DNA of 48,853 nucleotides from Oscillospiraceae bacterium (GCA_015065785.1 SVPR01000017.1:1-48853); one strand, 5' to 3'. Positions 35,618 to 44,523 are shown, counted from the stretch's first letter. The notes: generated from the sequence alone by a model not told the origin. Translations and numbers: made by a program.

Positions 35618-35627
35618 AGGTGATTAT

Positions 35628-35972
35628 ATGAAAGAATTGTTTCATAAACTCAGAGAGGCTGAGTGTGATGTTGATGCTGCTTTAGAGCGTTTTCTTGACG
35701 ATGAAGATTTATATGAGCAGTTTTACTCAGAGCTTCTTAATGACGAAGCATTCAGTAATTTAGGTGTAGCATTAAATGAAAACAGACTTCAGGATGCTTT
35801 TGAGTATGCACACACCTTAAAAGGAATAATCGGCAATATGGGTTTAACTCCGCTTTATGAAACTGTGTGTGACATCGTTGAGCCTTTAAGAGTTAACACT
35901 TCAGAGGGTGTAAACGAAAAATATGAGGAGCTTTTAAAGCAAAAAGAATATTTTAGCCAGTTTATAGAATAA
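35628..35972 (+). CDS. Stand-alone Hpt (histidine phosphotransfer) domain protein
   Basis: 114-residue helical bundle with the Hpt signature AHTLKGIIGNMGL; the phospho-accepting His is His62. It should shuttle phosphoryl groups between a hybrid kinase and a response regulator, but neither is in the window. It may partner with proteins encoded elsewhere. It ends 5 nt before the -35 of the aro promoter, and I see no terminator between, so some read-through into the aro leader is likely. Confidence 0.82.
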   Translation: MKELFHKLREAECDVDAALERFLDDEDLYEQFYSELLNDEAFSNLGVALNENRLQDAFEYAHTLKGIIGNMGLTPLYETVCDIVEPLRVNTSEGVNEKYEELLKQKEYFSQFIE

Positions 35973-35977
35973 AGTAC

Positions 35978-36006
35978 TTGACAAATATATTTTGTGGGTA
36001 TATAAT
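35978..36006 (+). promoter_or_regulatory. Consensus sigma-A promoter of the aromatic operon
   Basis: TTGACA (35978-35983), 17-nt spacer, TATAAT (36001-36006): both hexamers are perfect. Transcription should start near 36013, giving a leader of about 190 nt. Confidence 0.88.
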
Positions 36007-36035
36007 TTTCACATAATTTTTAGGAGGTAATGTAG

Positions 36036-36101
36036 ATGATTCGTAATTTTGTTTATCGATTTTTTTACTTTATGAATGCGGATTGTCTATGTGCCGAGTA
36101 A
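36036..36101 (+). CDS. Phe/Tyr-rich leader peptide of the aro-phe operon
   Basis: A 21-codon frame, MIRNFVYRFFYFMNADCLCAE, with an excellent AGGAGG (36022-36027) 8 nt before its ATG. Six of the eight residues 5-12 are aromatic (F, Y, F, F, Y, F), as in the pheA, pheST and tyr leader peptides of enterobacteria. Placement is classic: promoter, leader peptide, then mutually exclusive hairpins and the first structural gene. Stalling at the Phe/Tyr codons (36048-36071) would free segment 36076-36085 to form the antiterminator. No protein function is expected. Confidence 0.85.
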   Translation: MIRNFVYRFFYFMNADCLCAE

Positions 36102-36184
36102 AAGTATTATTCTTTTACAGTATATAGTCAATCTGCATTTCTGCTGTGTTTTTTCATAGTAGGTGTGCAGATTTTTTATTTTTT
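36074..36184 (+). promoter_or_regulatory. Transcription attenuator of the aro-phe operon
   Basis: Antiterminator: 36076-36085 pairs with 36129-36138 over 10 bp including one G-U. Terminator: 36130-36148 pairs with 36155-36173 (outer 8 bp perfect, inner CTGCTGTG/CATAGTAG with G-U pairs), followed by TTTTATTTTTT. The two structures share 36130-36138 and exclude each other. A small hairpin GTAAAAG/CTTTTAC (36098-36104, 36112-36118) over the leader stop codon lies inside the antiterminator loop. Confidence 0.85.
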
Positions 36185-36203
36185 AAATTTAGGAGAATGG
36201 ATT

Positions 36204-37391
36204 ATGATTTCAGAAAAAATGATGGGCCTCGGCAAAAAAAGTTCGGTAATTCGTGAGATTTTCGAGTATGGCAAAAAAAGAAAAGCAGAAATCGGCGAAG
36301 AAAATGTGTTTGATTTCAGTTTAGGTAATCCGAGTGTTCCGGCACCTGCAGAGGTTACAGAAATAATGAAGGAATTTTTAAATACGGTTCCTGCTGAAGT
36401 GCTTCACGGTTACACATCAGGCCCTGGTGATATTGGCGTAAGAACAGAAATTGCTACATATATTAAAAATAAGTTCAAAATTGAAGCTAACCCGAATCTT
36501 ATTTATATGACTTGCGGTGCAGCGGCTTCGCTTACCATTTCTTTAAATGCTCTTGTAAATCAGGGTGATGAGGTTATAGCTTTAGCACCGTTCTTCCCTG
36601 AATATAGAGTATTCGCAGAGCAGGCAGGTGCAGTTTTAAAGGTGGTTGCTTGTAAAACTGAAGATTTACAAATTGATTTTGTTGCTTTAGAAAAGGCTAT
36701 TACAAATAAAACCAAAGCAATTATTGTGAATTCACCAAATAATCCGTCAGGTGTTATTATTCCTGAATGTGATATTGTTAAGCTTTCAGAGCTTTTAAAT
36801 GAAAAGCAAAAAGAATTCGGTACAGAAATTTATCTTTTAGCAGATGAGCCATACAGAGAGCTTGTTTTCACGGGTGAAGAAGTGCCATATATTCCCAAGT
36901 ATTATGATAATACAATTGTTTGCTATTCTTATAGCAAAGCACTTTCATTACCTGGCGAAAGAATTGGTTATATCTTCGTTTCACCGGCTTTAAAGGACTG
37001 TGGCGATGTTTATGCCGCTGTTTGTGGTGCTGGTAGAGCGTTAGGTTATGTTTGCGCACCAAGTCTTATGCAATATACAATTGCAAAGTGCTTAGATAAA
37101 ACTGCCGATGTTTCTATCTATGAGAAAAACAGAAAAATGCTTTATGATGCGCTTACTGAGTATGGTTACACAGTAATTAAGCCTGACGGTGCATTTTATA
37201 TGTTTGTAAAGTCACCTGAAGAGGACGCGAATGCATTTTGTGAAATGGCTAAAAAATATGAGTTGTTATTAGTACCAAGTGATGACTTTGGTGTAAAAGG
37301 CTTTGTAAGAATTTCTTATTGCGTTTCACCTGAACAAATTAAGAATTCTTTACCTGCGTTCAAAAAACTTTATGAGGAATACAAAAAATGA
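36204..37391 (+). CDS. PLP-dependent class I aminotransferase (aspartate/aromatic type)
   Basis: Fold-type I aminotransferase of 395 residues. Visible are FSLGNPSVPAP, NSPNNPSG, LADEPYRELVF and PLP lysine Lys245 in SYSKALSLPGERIGY. As first gene of an operon with pheA it most likely transaminates phenylpyruvate to phenylalanine (and perhaps 4-hydroxyphenylpyruvate to tyrosine), but class I specificity cannot be read from sequence. Start at 36204, with AGGAGAAT upstream; the frame before it reads through the attenuator T run. Its stop overlaps the pheA start by 4 nt. Confidence 0.9.
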   Translation: MISEKMMGLGKKSSVIREIFEYGKKRKAEIGEENVFDFSLGNPSVPAPAEVTEIMKEFLNTVPAEVLHGYTSGPGDIGVRTEIATYIKNKFKIEANPNLIYMTCGAAASLTISLNALVNQGDEVIALAPFFPEYRVFAEQAGAVLKVVACKTEDLQIDFVALEKAITNKTKAIIVNSPNNPSGVIIPECDIVKLSELLNEKQKEFGTEIYLLADEPYRELVFTGEEVPYIPKYYDNTIVCYSYSKALSLPGERIGYIFVSPALKDCGDVYAAVCGAGRALGYVCAPSLMQYTIAKCLDKTADVSIYEKNRKMLYDALTEYGYTVIKPDGAFYMFVKSPEEDANAFCEMAKKYELLLVPSDDFGVKGFVRISYCVSPEQIKNSLPAFKKLYEEYKK

Positions 37392-38488
37392 GTGATATAA
37401 ACGAATTACAACAGGCGAGAGAAATAATCAACGAGGTTGATAAGCAAATTGCGGTTTTGTTTGAAAAAAGAATGAATGCCGCAAAGCAGGTTGCCGATTA
37501 TAAAAAGAAAAACGGACTTCCTGTTGAAGACCTTGACAGAGAAAAAGCATTAGTTGAGAAAATGCTCACTTACATAGAAAACGAAGACCTGAAAACATAT
37601 TATATAGGTTTTATGAATAACACTATGGAGCTTTCTAAAGCCTACCAAAGACGCCTTTTAGATGGTATGAAGGTTGCTTTTTCAGGTGTAAAAGGGGCTT
37701 TTGCAGATATAGCTGTTAAAAGAATCTTCCCTTATTCTGAAAGAGTTTCTTACAAAAATTTCAAGGCGGCTTATAAGGCAGTAGAAAATGGTGAGTGTGA
37801 TTGTGCTGTTTTACCAATCGAAAACAGCTACGAGGGTGATGTGGGTCAGGTTATGGATTTAACCTACTTCGGCTCATTATACATAAACGGAATTTTCGAT
37901 TTGCCTGTTGAGCAAAATTTATTCGGTACTAAGGATTCAGATATTAATGATATTAAATCTGTAATAAGTCACAAGCAAGCGTTAGGACAATGTGCAGAAT
38001 ACATAAACGAGCACGGCTTTGAAACTGTTGAAGAGGTTAATACAGCAGTTGCCGCAAAAAAAGTGTTTGAACAAAATGATAAAACACAGGCAGTTGTTTG
38101 TAGCATAGAAGCTGGCGAAGAATACGGCTTAAAGCTTCTTGACAGAAAAATCAATAAAAACAGTACAAACACAACTCGTTTTGCAGTATTCTCAAGAGTT
38201 CAGCGTGATGTTTCACCTAATAGTGACACAAACTTTATTCTTTTATTTACAGTTAAAGATGAAGCAGGTTCACTCGGTAAAGCAATTTCTGTTTTTGGCG
38301 AAAACGGCTATAACTTAAAGACGCTTAAAAGCCGTCCATCTAAAGATGTTATATGGAATTACTACTTCTTTGTTGAGGGCGAGGGTAAGCTTTCAAAAGA
38401 GGCAGAAGAAAATCTTATTAAATCGCTTTCCGGTGTATGTACCAATGTACGCCTGGTAGGTAAATTTACGAAAGAAATGAGAATCTGA
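37388..38488 (+). CDS. pheA: Bifunctional chorismate mutase/prephenate dehydratase
   Basis: Converts chorismate to prephenate and on to phenylpyruvate. AroQ-type mutase domain (residues 1-85; INEVDKQIAVLFEKRMNAAKQVADYKK), prephenate dehydratase domain (about 95-270, with TTRFAVF at the active site), and C-terminal ACT domain (about 278-366; EAGSLGKAISVFGENGYNLKTLKSRP) that gives feedback control by phenylalanine. 366 residues. Overlaps the aminotransferase by 4 nt and aroB by 1 nt. Confidence 0.95.
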   Translation: MSDINELQQAREIINEVDKQIAVLFEKRMNAAKQVADYKKKNGLPVEDLDREKALVEKMLTYIENEDLKTYYIGFMNNTMELSKAYQRRLLDGMKVAFSGVKGAFADIAVKRIFPYSERVSYKNFKAAYKAVENGECDCAVLPIENSYEGDVGQVMDLTYFGSLYINGIFDLPVEQNLFGTKDSDINDIKSVISHKQALGQCAEYINEHGFETVEEVNTAVAAKKVFEQNDKTQAVVCSIEAGEEYGLKLLDRKINKNSTNTTRFAVFSRVQRDVSPNSDTNFILLFTVKDEAGSLGKAISVFGENGYNLKTLKSRPSKDVIWNYYFFVEGEGKLSKEAEENLIKSLSGVCTNVRLVGKFTKEMRI

Positions 38489-39495
38489 TGATTATAAATG
38501 TAAAAACTTCAAGCGGTAATTATGATATTACATTAAAGCGAAACGCTTTAAATGAAGTTAATAGTATTTTAAATATCAAAGGCAAGGCTTTAATAGTAAC
38601 AGATAGCGGTGTGCCTGAGATTTACGCAAAAACTGTTGCAGGTCAGATTGAAAATAGTGTTATATACACTTTTCCGCAAGGTGAACAGAGCAAGAATTTT
38701 GAAGTGTATTCTGCACTTTTAAAAGCACTGGCAGAGAATAAGTTTGACCGTAAAGATTGTGTTATAGCAGTCGGCGGTGGTGTGGTTGGCGATATGGCAG
38801 GCTTTACTGCCGCAACCTATATGCGTGGTATTTCATTTTACAATATTCCGACAACACTTCTTTCACAGGTTGACTCTTCAATCGGCGGAAAAACTGCAAT
38901 AGATTTTTTAGGCTATAAAAATTTAGTCGGCGCATTTTATCAACCAAAAGCGGTTATTATTGACCCGAATGTCTTAAATACTTTAACCGACAGGCAATTT
39001 AATAACGGACTTTCTGAAAGCATTAAAATGGCGGCTACCTCCAACAGTGAGCTTTTTGAATTATTAGAGAATAATAATGCAAAAGATATTATTGATACAG
39101 TAATTGAAAAATCACTTCTTATAAAAAAAGCAGTGGTTGAAGAGGATGAAAAAGAAACAGGACTTCGCAAGGTTTTAAACTTTGGCCACACAGTAGGTCA
39201 CGCCATTGAAACTGTTACAGGTCTTAATGAGCTTTACCACGGTGAATGTGTCGCACTCGGTATGATGTTTATGTCTTCAGGTGAACCGAAAGAAAGAATT
39301 GCCGAGTTACTCATAAAAAATAATTTACCAATTAAAACAAGCTTTGACAGGGAGGCTGTTTTTGAAGCATTACAGCACGATAAAAAATCAGCCGGTAGCG
39401 GTGTTAACGCCGTATTTGTTGACAAAATTGGTGAATTCAGCTTTAAATTTTTAGAGTTTTCTGAAATATATAAACTCTTGAAAGGGGTGTCTTGA
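38488..39495 (+). CDS. aroB: 3-dehydroquinate synthase
   Basis: NAD- and metal-dependent cyclisation of DAHP to 3-dehydroquinate, step 2 of the shikimate pathway. Visible are the NAD loop GGGVVGDMAGFTAATYMRGI, TTLLSQVDSSIGGKT, and metal-binding His in FGHTVGHAIE and GECVALGM. 335 residues. Its start shares a base with the pheA stop. Confidence 0.96.
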   Translation: MIINVKTSSGNYDITLKRNALNEVNSILNIKGKALIVTDSGVPEIYAKTVAGQIENSVIYTFPQGEQSKNFEVYSALLKALAENKFDRKDCVIAVGGGVVGDMAGFTAATYMRGISFYNIPTTLLSQVDSSIGGKTAIDFLGYKNLVGAFYQPKAVIIDPNVLNTLTDRQFNNGLSESIKMAATSNSELFELLENNNAKDIIDTVIEKSLLIKKAVVEEDEKETGLRKVLNFGHTVGHAIETVTGLNELYHGECVALGMMFMSSGEPKERIAELLIKNNLPIKTSFDREAVFEALQHDKKSAGSGVNAVFVDKIGEFSFKFLEFSEIYKLLKGVS

Positions 39496-40590
39496 ATGAA
39501 AAACACATTAGGTAATAGTGTAGCAGTAACTGTTTTTGGTGAAAGTCACGGTAATGCTGTTGGTGCTGTAATCGATGGTTTACCGGCGGGAATAGAAGTT
39601 AATGAAGCCTTTATTGCCCATCAGCTTGATTTAAGAAGACCTTACGGAAAAATCTCAACCCCTCGTCAGGAAGCTGACAAATTCACAATTGAGAGCGGTG
39701 TGTTTAACAATAAAACAACAGGCACACCTATCTGCATTTTAATCCCGAATGAAAATACAAAATCTAAAGATTATAGCAAAAGCTATGGTTTAGCAAGACC
39801 CGGTCACGCAGATTTTACAGCATTTTCAAAATATAACGGAAATGAAGATTATCGTGGCGGAGGTCATTTCAGTGGCAGAATTACCGCAGGTATTGTAGCA
39901 GCAGGTGCAATTGCCATTGATGCTTTAAATAAAAAAGGCATTAAAATAGCAACTCACATAAAAAAATGTGCAGGTGTTGAAGATAGCAAATTTACCGATT
40001 ACAATAGCGAGATTGACTTATTAAATAAAAAACTCTTTGCAGTGATTGATGACTCTAAGGGCGAAGAGATGATTAAAAATATAGAAAAAGCCGCACTTCA
40101 GAAGGATAGCGTCGGCGGTGTGCTCGAAACAGTAGTTTTAGGGCTTCCCACTGGTGTAGGTGAGCCGTGGTTTGATTCTGTTGAAAGTATGCTTTCACAC
40201 GCACTTTTCGGAGTTCCTGCTGTTAAGGGCATTGAGTTTGGTTGTGGCTTTCAGTGTGCTGATATGCTCGGTAGCGAAATGAATGACGCATTTTATATTG
40301 AAAATGACATAGTGAAAACAAAAACAAATAACAACGGCGGAATTAACGGTGGAATAACAAACGGAATGCCTGTTACATTTAAATGTGCAGTAAAGCCAAC
40401 ACCGTCAATTGCCAAATCACAGGAAACAATCAATTTCAAAACTAATGAGAATACAGATATTGAAATTTCCGGTAGGCACGACCCTTGCATTGTTCATAGA
40501 GCAAGAGTAGTGGTAGATAGCATAACTGCACTTGTTCTTTGTGATTTGTTAGCACAAAAATTTGGTACAGATTGGCTCGGTGAAAAGTAA
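39496..40590 (+). CDS. aroC: Chorismate synthase
   Basis: FMN-dependent conversion of EPSP to chorismate, the last common step. Signatures GESHGNAVGAVIDGLPAG (residues 13-30), RRPYG, GRGGGH-type YRGGGHFSGRITAG and GRHDPCIV. 364 residues, the short bacterial form. The ATG follows the aroB stop directly, with AAAGGGG in aroB serving as ribosome site. Confidence 0.96.
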   Translation: MKNTLGNSVAVTVFGESHGNAVGAVIDGLPAGIEVNEAFIAHQLDLRRPYGKISTPRQEADKFTIESGVFNNKTTGTPICILIPNENTKSKDYSKSYGLARPGHADFTAFSKYNGNEDYRGGGHFSGRITAGIVAAGAIAIDALNKKGIKIATHIKKCAGVEDSKFTDYNSEIDLLNKKLFAVIDDSKGEEMIKNIEKAALQKDSVGGVLETVVLGLPTGVGEPWFDSVESMLSHALFGVPAVKGIEFGCGFQCADMLGSEMNDAFYIENDIVKTKTNNNGGINGGITNGMPVTFKCAVKPTPSIAKSQETINFKTNENTDIEISGRHDPCIVHRARVVVDSITALVLCDLLAQKFGTDWLGEK

Positions 40591-41825
40591 TGGAATATGG
40601 CTGTATAGGTGAAAAATTAGGTCATAGCTTTTCAAAAGAAATCCACAATGCCTTAACCGATTATAACTATGAGTTAAAAGAAATAGCAAAAGAGAATGTT
40701 GATGCATTTATGCGTGAACGCGATTTTAAAGCTATAAATGTCACAATTCCATATAAGGAAACTGTAATTCCTTATCTTGACTCTGTTTCAGATGAAGCAA
40801 AAAAAATAGGTGCAGTAAACACAATTGTAAATAAAAATGGTGTGTTATATGGTTATAATACAGATTTTTATGGTATGAAAAGCCTTATTGAAAGAGCAGA
40901 GATAGAACTCGAAAACAAAACAGTCGCTATTTTAGGCGGTGGCGGTACCTCTAAAACTGCTTATGCTGTTGCAGAGTCTTCAGGGGCTAAAGCCATTTAT
41001 AAAGTGTCAAGAAGCTCTAAAGATGGTTTTATTACTTACGATGAACTCTATAATATAAGTGACAGCATAGATATAATTATAAACACAACACCTGTTGGAA
41101 TGTACCCGAATATTTATGCTTCAGCGGTAGAGATAGAGAAATTTAAAAATCTTTCAGGTGTTGTCGATGCGGTTTATAATCCTCTTCGTTCAAAGCTTGT
41201 TTTTGATGCTTCAGAAAATAACATTAAAGCAGTTGGCGGTCTTTATATGCTCGTAGCTCAAGCAGCTGCGGCAGTTGAAAAATTTATAGATACCGAAGTT
41301 AAAACCGAGAAAATTGAAAGAGTATTTAAAGGTCTTTTTAATAATAAAGAAAACATTGTGCTTATTGGTATGCCTGCCTCAGGTAAAACTACCATAGGAA
41401 CAGAGCTTTCAGCAATTTTAAACAGACCGTTTTATGATAGCGATAGGCTGATTGAAGAAACAGAAAATTGCACAATACCTGAAATTTTTAAAAATAAGGG
41501 TGAAGCATATTTCAGAGAATGTGAAGCTGATGCAATATTCACACTTTCTAAAAACAATTCGTCTGTTATTTCAACGGGTGGCGGTGCTGTTTTAAATAAA
41601 AAGAATATTGAGCTTTTAAAAGAAAACGGAAAAATATTCTTTTTAGACCGACCATTAGAAATGCTTGTTACTACAAATGACAGACCATTGTCATCAAACA
41701 GAGCAGATTTAGAAAAACGCTACAATGAGCGCTATGAGCTTTATAAAACCTATGCAGATGTTCTTTTAGACGCAAGTGGTAGCATAGAAGATGTAGTAAA
41801 TCAGATATTGAAGGTGTTAGAATGA
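40590..41825 (+). CDS. aroEK: Shikimate dehydrogenase-shikimate kinase fusion
   Basis: One 411-residue chain with two pathway enzymes. Residues 1 to about 245 are shikimate dehydrogenase (GEKLGHSFSKEIHN, the catalytic Lys in NVTIPYKETV, GGGGTSKTA NADP loop, NTTPVGMYP). After a short linker, residues 255-411 are shikimate kinase (P-loop GMPASGKT at 260-267, DSDRLIEE, RECEADAI, STGGGAV, DRPL lid). Steps 4 and 5 are thus physically coupled, while aroQ (step 3) is separate and next in line. The stop overlaps aroQ by 4 nt. The usual partner in known AroE fusions is a dehydratase, so this pairing is less common. Confidence 0.93.
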   Translation: MEYGCIGEKLGHSFSKEIHNALTDYNYELKEIAKENVDAFMRERDFKAINVTIPYKETVIPYLDSVSDEAKKIGAVNTIVNKNGVLYGYNTDFYGMKSLIERAEIELENKTVAILGGGGTSKTAYAVAESSGAKAIYKVSRSSKDGFITYDELYNISDSIDIIINTTPVGMYPNIYASAVEIEKFKNLSGVVDAVYNPLRSKLVFDASENNIKAVGGLYMLVAQAAAAVEKFIDTEVKTEKIERVFKGLFNNKENIVLIGMPASGKTTIGTELSAILNRPFYDSDRLIEETENCTIPEIFKNKGEAYFRECEADAIFTLSKNNSSVISTGGGAVLNKKNIELLKENGKIFFLDRPLEMLVTTNDRPLSSNRADLEKRYNERYELYKTYADVLLDASGSIEDVVNQILKVLE

Positions 41826-42253
41826 AAATACTTGTAATTAACGGACCTAATATAAATATGCTTGGCATTCGTGAGCCCGGTATTTATGGTACTGAAACTT
41901 ACATAACACTTGTTGAAAAAATTGAGAAATATGCAAAAGAAAAGGGTGCAGGGGTTAAGTGCTTTCAATCAAATCACGAGGGTGATATTGTTGATGAAAT
42001 ACAAAAGGCATACAACAATTTTGATGGAATAGTTATTAACCCTGCGGCATATACTCACACAAGTGTAGCAATTTTAGACGCCTTAAAGGCTGTTTCAATT
42101 CCAACAGTAGAAGTACATATTTCAGAGGTTTCAGAGCGTGAAGCATTCAGGCAAATAAGCTTTGTCCGTGAATATGCTTTTAAAACTATCACTGGTCACG
42201 GAACTAACGGTTATTTAGAGGCAATTGACGCTTTACTTGAAAGGGTGCGTTAA
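41822..42253 (+). CDS. aroQ: 3-dehydroquinate dehydratase, type II
   Basis: Dehydrates 3-dehydroquinate to 3-dehydroshikimate; dodecameric type II enzyme. N-terminal GPNINMLGIREPGIYG with the catalytic Tyr and flexible loop, FQSNHEGDIVDEIQKA, NPAAYTHTS and EVHISEVSEREAFR with the active-site His. 143 residues. Starts 4 nt inside aroEK and is followed directly by aroA. Confidence 0.96.
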   Translation: MKILVINGPNINMLGIREPGIYGTETYITLVEKIEKYAKEKGAGVKCFQSNHEGDIVDEIQKAYNNFDGIVINPAAYTHTSVAILDALKAVSIPTVEVHISEVSEREAFRQISFVREYAFKTITGHGTNGYLEAIDALLERVR

Positions 42254-43462
42254 ATGGTTGTAGAAATTAGTAAAAGCACAGCACAGGGCGAAATAGTTGC
42301 CCGTAGCTCAAAAAGCTATATGCACCGCGCTTTAATTGGTGCAGCACTTTGTGATGGCGAAACAGTAATAGAAAATATAGCAGAGTCAGAGGATATTACA
42401 GCAACAATAAAATGCCTTGAAAAGCTTGGAGCCAAATTCACTTTTTCAGCTACAACAGTTAAAGTGCAGGGTATATCACCAAAAGAAAAAATTAAAAATC
42501 TTTCACTCTTTGCTAATGAAAGCGGTAGCACATTACGATTTTTAATTCCTGTTTCTTTATTATATAGTGAGAATGTAGAGTTTACAGGTAGCAAACGGCT
42601 TTTAGAAAGACCGCAAACGGTTTATGAAGAAATATTTCCGGGGAAAAATTGCTTTATAAAAAGAACTACTGAAAAAATCGCTGTCGGCGGTTGCTTAAAG
42701 GGTGGCTTATATGAATGTAAAGGCGATATAAGCAGTCAATTTCTGACAGGACTTTTATTTACTTTACCACTTTTAAATGAAGATAGTACTATTCATTTAA
42801 TTACTGAGCTTCAATCTTCACCCTATATTGACCTGACTTTAGAAATCCTGAATGAATTTGGTGTTAAAGTTGAAAGACCAAATAGCAGAGATTTTGTAAT
42901 AAAAGGGAATCAGGAGTTTAAGCCTACAAAGCTTTACTGCGAGGGCGATTGGTCAAATGCCGCATTTTTAGATGCATTTAATCTAACAGGCGGTAGCGTT
43001 ACATTAAAAGGCTTAAATGAAAACAGCACACAAGGGGACAAAATATACAGAAAATATTTTGAACAATTAAAGCAGGGCACCCCTACTTTAGATATTACTG
43101 ATTACCCTGATTTAGCCCCGATTTTAATGACAATGGCTTCAATTTTAAACGGAGCTACCCTGAAAGGTACAAGTCGTCTTAAAATAAAAGAAAGTGACCG
43201 CGGAGAAGTAATGAAAAAAGAGTTAGAAAAATTCTCTGCAGATATTACTGTTCTGGACGATGAAATAATAATAAAAAAAGCAGATTTGAAAGCACCGACA
43301 GAAACGCTTTGTGGCAACAATGACCATAGAATTGCAATGTCACTTGCAGTAATTAGTAGCGCTTTTGGTGGAAAAATTGAAAATGCAGAATGTGTTAACA
43401 AAAGTTACCCGTTATTTTTTAAAGATTGCGAGAAACTTGGTATAAATTTAAATCTTAAATAA
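42254..43462 (+). CDS. aroA: 3-phosphoshikimate 1-carboxyvinyltransferase (EPSP synthase)
   Basis: Joins shikimate-3-phosphate and PEP to give EPSP. Visible are SSKSYMHRAL, the active-site loop NESGSTLRFL in place of the E. coli NAGTAMRPL form, SSQFLTGLL, and C-terminal GNNDHRIAMSLAV. 402 residues, slightly short because the first-domain loops are trimmed. Start is in direct contact with the aroQ stop. Confidence 0.95.
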   Translation: MVVEISKSTAQGEIVARSSKSYMHRALIGAALCDGETVIENIAESEDITATIKCLEKLGAKFTFSATTVKVQGISPKEKIKNLSLFANESGSTLRFLIPVSLLYSENVEFTGSKRLLERPQTVYEEIFPGKNCFIKRTTEKIAVGGCLKGGLYECKGDISSQFLTGLLFTLPLLNEDSTIHLITELQSSPYIDLTLEILNEFGVKVERPNSRDFVIKGNQEFKPTKLYCEGDWSNAAFLDAFNLTGGSVTLKGLNENSTQGDKIYRKYFEQLKQGTPTLDITDYPDLAPILMTMASILNGATLKGTSRLKIKESDRGEVMKKELEKFSADITVLDDEIIIKKADLKAPTETLCGNNDHRIAMSLAVISSAFGGKIENAECVNKSYPLFFKDCEKLGINLNLK

Positions 43463-43476
43463 TGGAAGTGTTTTAA

Positions 43477-44505
43477 ATGAGTATGAATTTCAAAGGGAAA
43501 TTACCAATCCCGAAAGAAGTAAAGGAGCGTTTTCCTTTAACACAAGAAATGACAGAACAAAAAGCAAGAAATGACGAAGAAATCAAGAATATTTTTTCAG
43601 GTAAATCCGATAAATTCTTGCTTGTAATCGGACCTTGCTCTGCTGACTATAAGGATGCAGTTTTAGATTATATACATCGTCTTCGCAAGGTTCAGGATAA
43701 GGTTCAGGACAAAATCTTTATAGTACCAAGAATTTATACAAACAAGCCAAGAACAACAGGTGATGGCTATAAAGGTATGGTGCACCAACCGGACCCTGAC
43801 AAAGAGCCTGATATGTACGAGGGTATTGTAGCAATTCGTGATATTCATATGTCAGCATTAAAGGAAACAGGCTTTTCTTGTGCAGATGAAATGCTTTACC
43901 CTGATAACTACCGTTATCTTTCAGATATTCTTTCTTATGTTGCAATTGGTGCAAGAAGTGTTGAAAATCAACAGCACAGATTAGCCGCAAGTGGTCTTGA
44001 GGTGCCGGTTGGTATGAAAAACCCTACAAGTGGCGACTTGTCAATTATGATGAATGCAATTACCGCGGCACAGCATAAGCACACATTCATTTATCGTGGT
44101 TGGGAGGTAACAAGTGACGGTAACCCTTATGCACACGCAATTATGCGTGGCTTTGTTGACAGAGACGGTCACTCAATTTCAAACTACCACTACGAAGATT
44201 TGCAACATTTAAGCGATTTATATGCTGCTTCAGGACTTCAGAATCCGTCAGCAATTATAGATGTAAACCACGCAAACTCCGGTAAAAAATATCTTGAGCA
44301 AATCAGAATCACAAAAGATATTCTTTACAGTATGGCACATAACAACGACATCAAAAAGCTTGTTAAAGGCTTGATGATTGAAAGCTATATTGAAGACGGT
44401 GCACAAAAAATCGGCGAAAATATCTACGGTAAATCAATCACCGACCCATGCTTAGGCTGGGAAAAAACCGAAAGACTTATTTACGATATTGCAGAGACAC
44501 TTTGA
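43477..44505 (+). CDS. aroF: 3-deoxy-7-phosphoheptulonate synthase, class I (AroF/G/H type)
   Basis: Condenses PEP and erythrose-4-phosphate to DAHP, step 1 of the pathway. Visible are IGPCSADYK, YTNKPRTTGDGYKGMVHQPD, IGARSVENQQHRLAASGLEVPVGMKNPTSGD and DVNHANSGK. It is the class I-alpha (E. coli-like) type of 342 residues, with no ACT or chorismate mutase regulatory domain. It completes an operon with all seven shikimate steps plus pheA and an aminotransferase. No tyrA and no trp genes follow. The first committed enzyme is encoded last, furthest from the attenuator. Confidence 0.95.
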   Translation: MSMNFKGKLPIPKEVKERFPLTQEMTEQKARNDEEIKNIFSGKSDKFLLVIGPCSADYKDAVLDYIHRLRKVQDKVQDKIFIVPRIYTNKPRTTGDGYKGMVHQPDPDKEPDMYEGIVAIRDIHMSALKETGFSCADEMLYPDNYRYLSDILSYVAIGARSVENQQHRLAASGLEVPVGMKNPTSGDLSIMMNAITAAQHKHTFIYRGWEVTSDGNPYAHAIMRGFVDRDGHSISNYHYEDLQHLSDLYAASGLQNPSAIIDVNHANSGKKYLEQIRITKDILYSMAHNNDIKKLVKGLMIESYIEDGAQKIGENIYGKSITDPCLGWEKTERLIYDIAETL

Positions 44506-44523
44506 GTTGTCGGCTGTCAGAAA

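Noticed and set aside
36007-36203. T-box for the aro operon
   Set aside because: No T-box core sequence or stem I specifier is seen; the region is fully explained by a leader peptide and alternative hairpins.
36165-36203. Upstream extension of the aminotransferase (MQIFYFLNLGEWI)
   Set aside because: It reads through the terminator stem and T run; a good ribosome site precedes the ATG at 36204.
43663-43990. Antisense frames within the DAHP synthase gene
   Set aside because: These are shadows of a strongly conserved gene on the plus strand.
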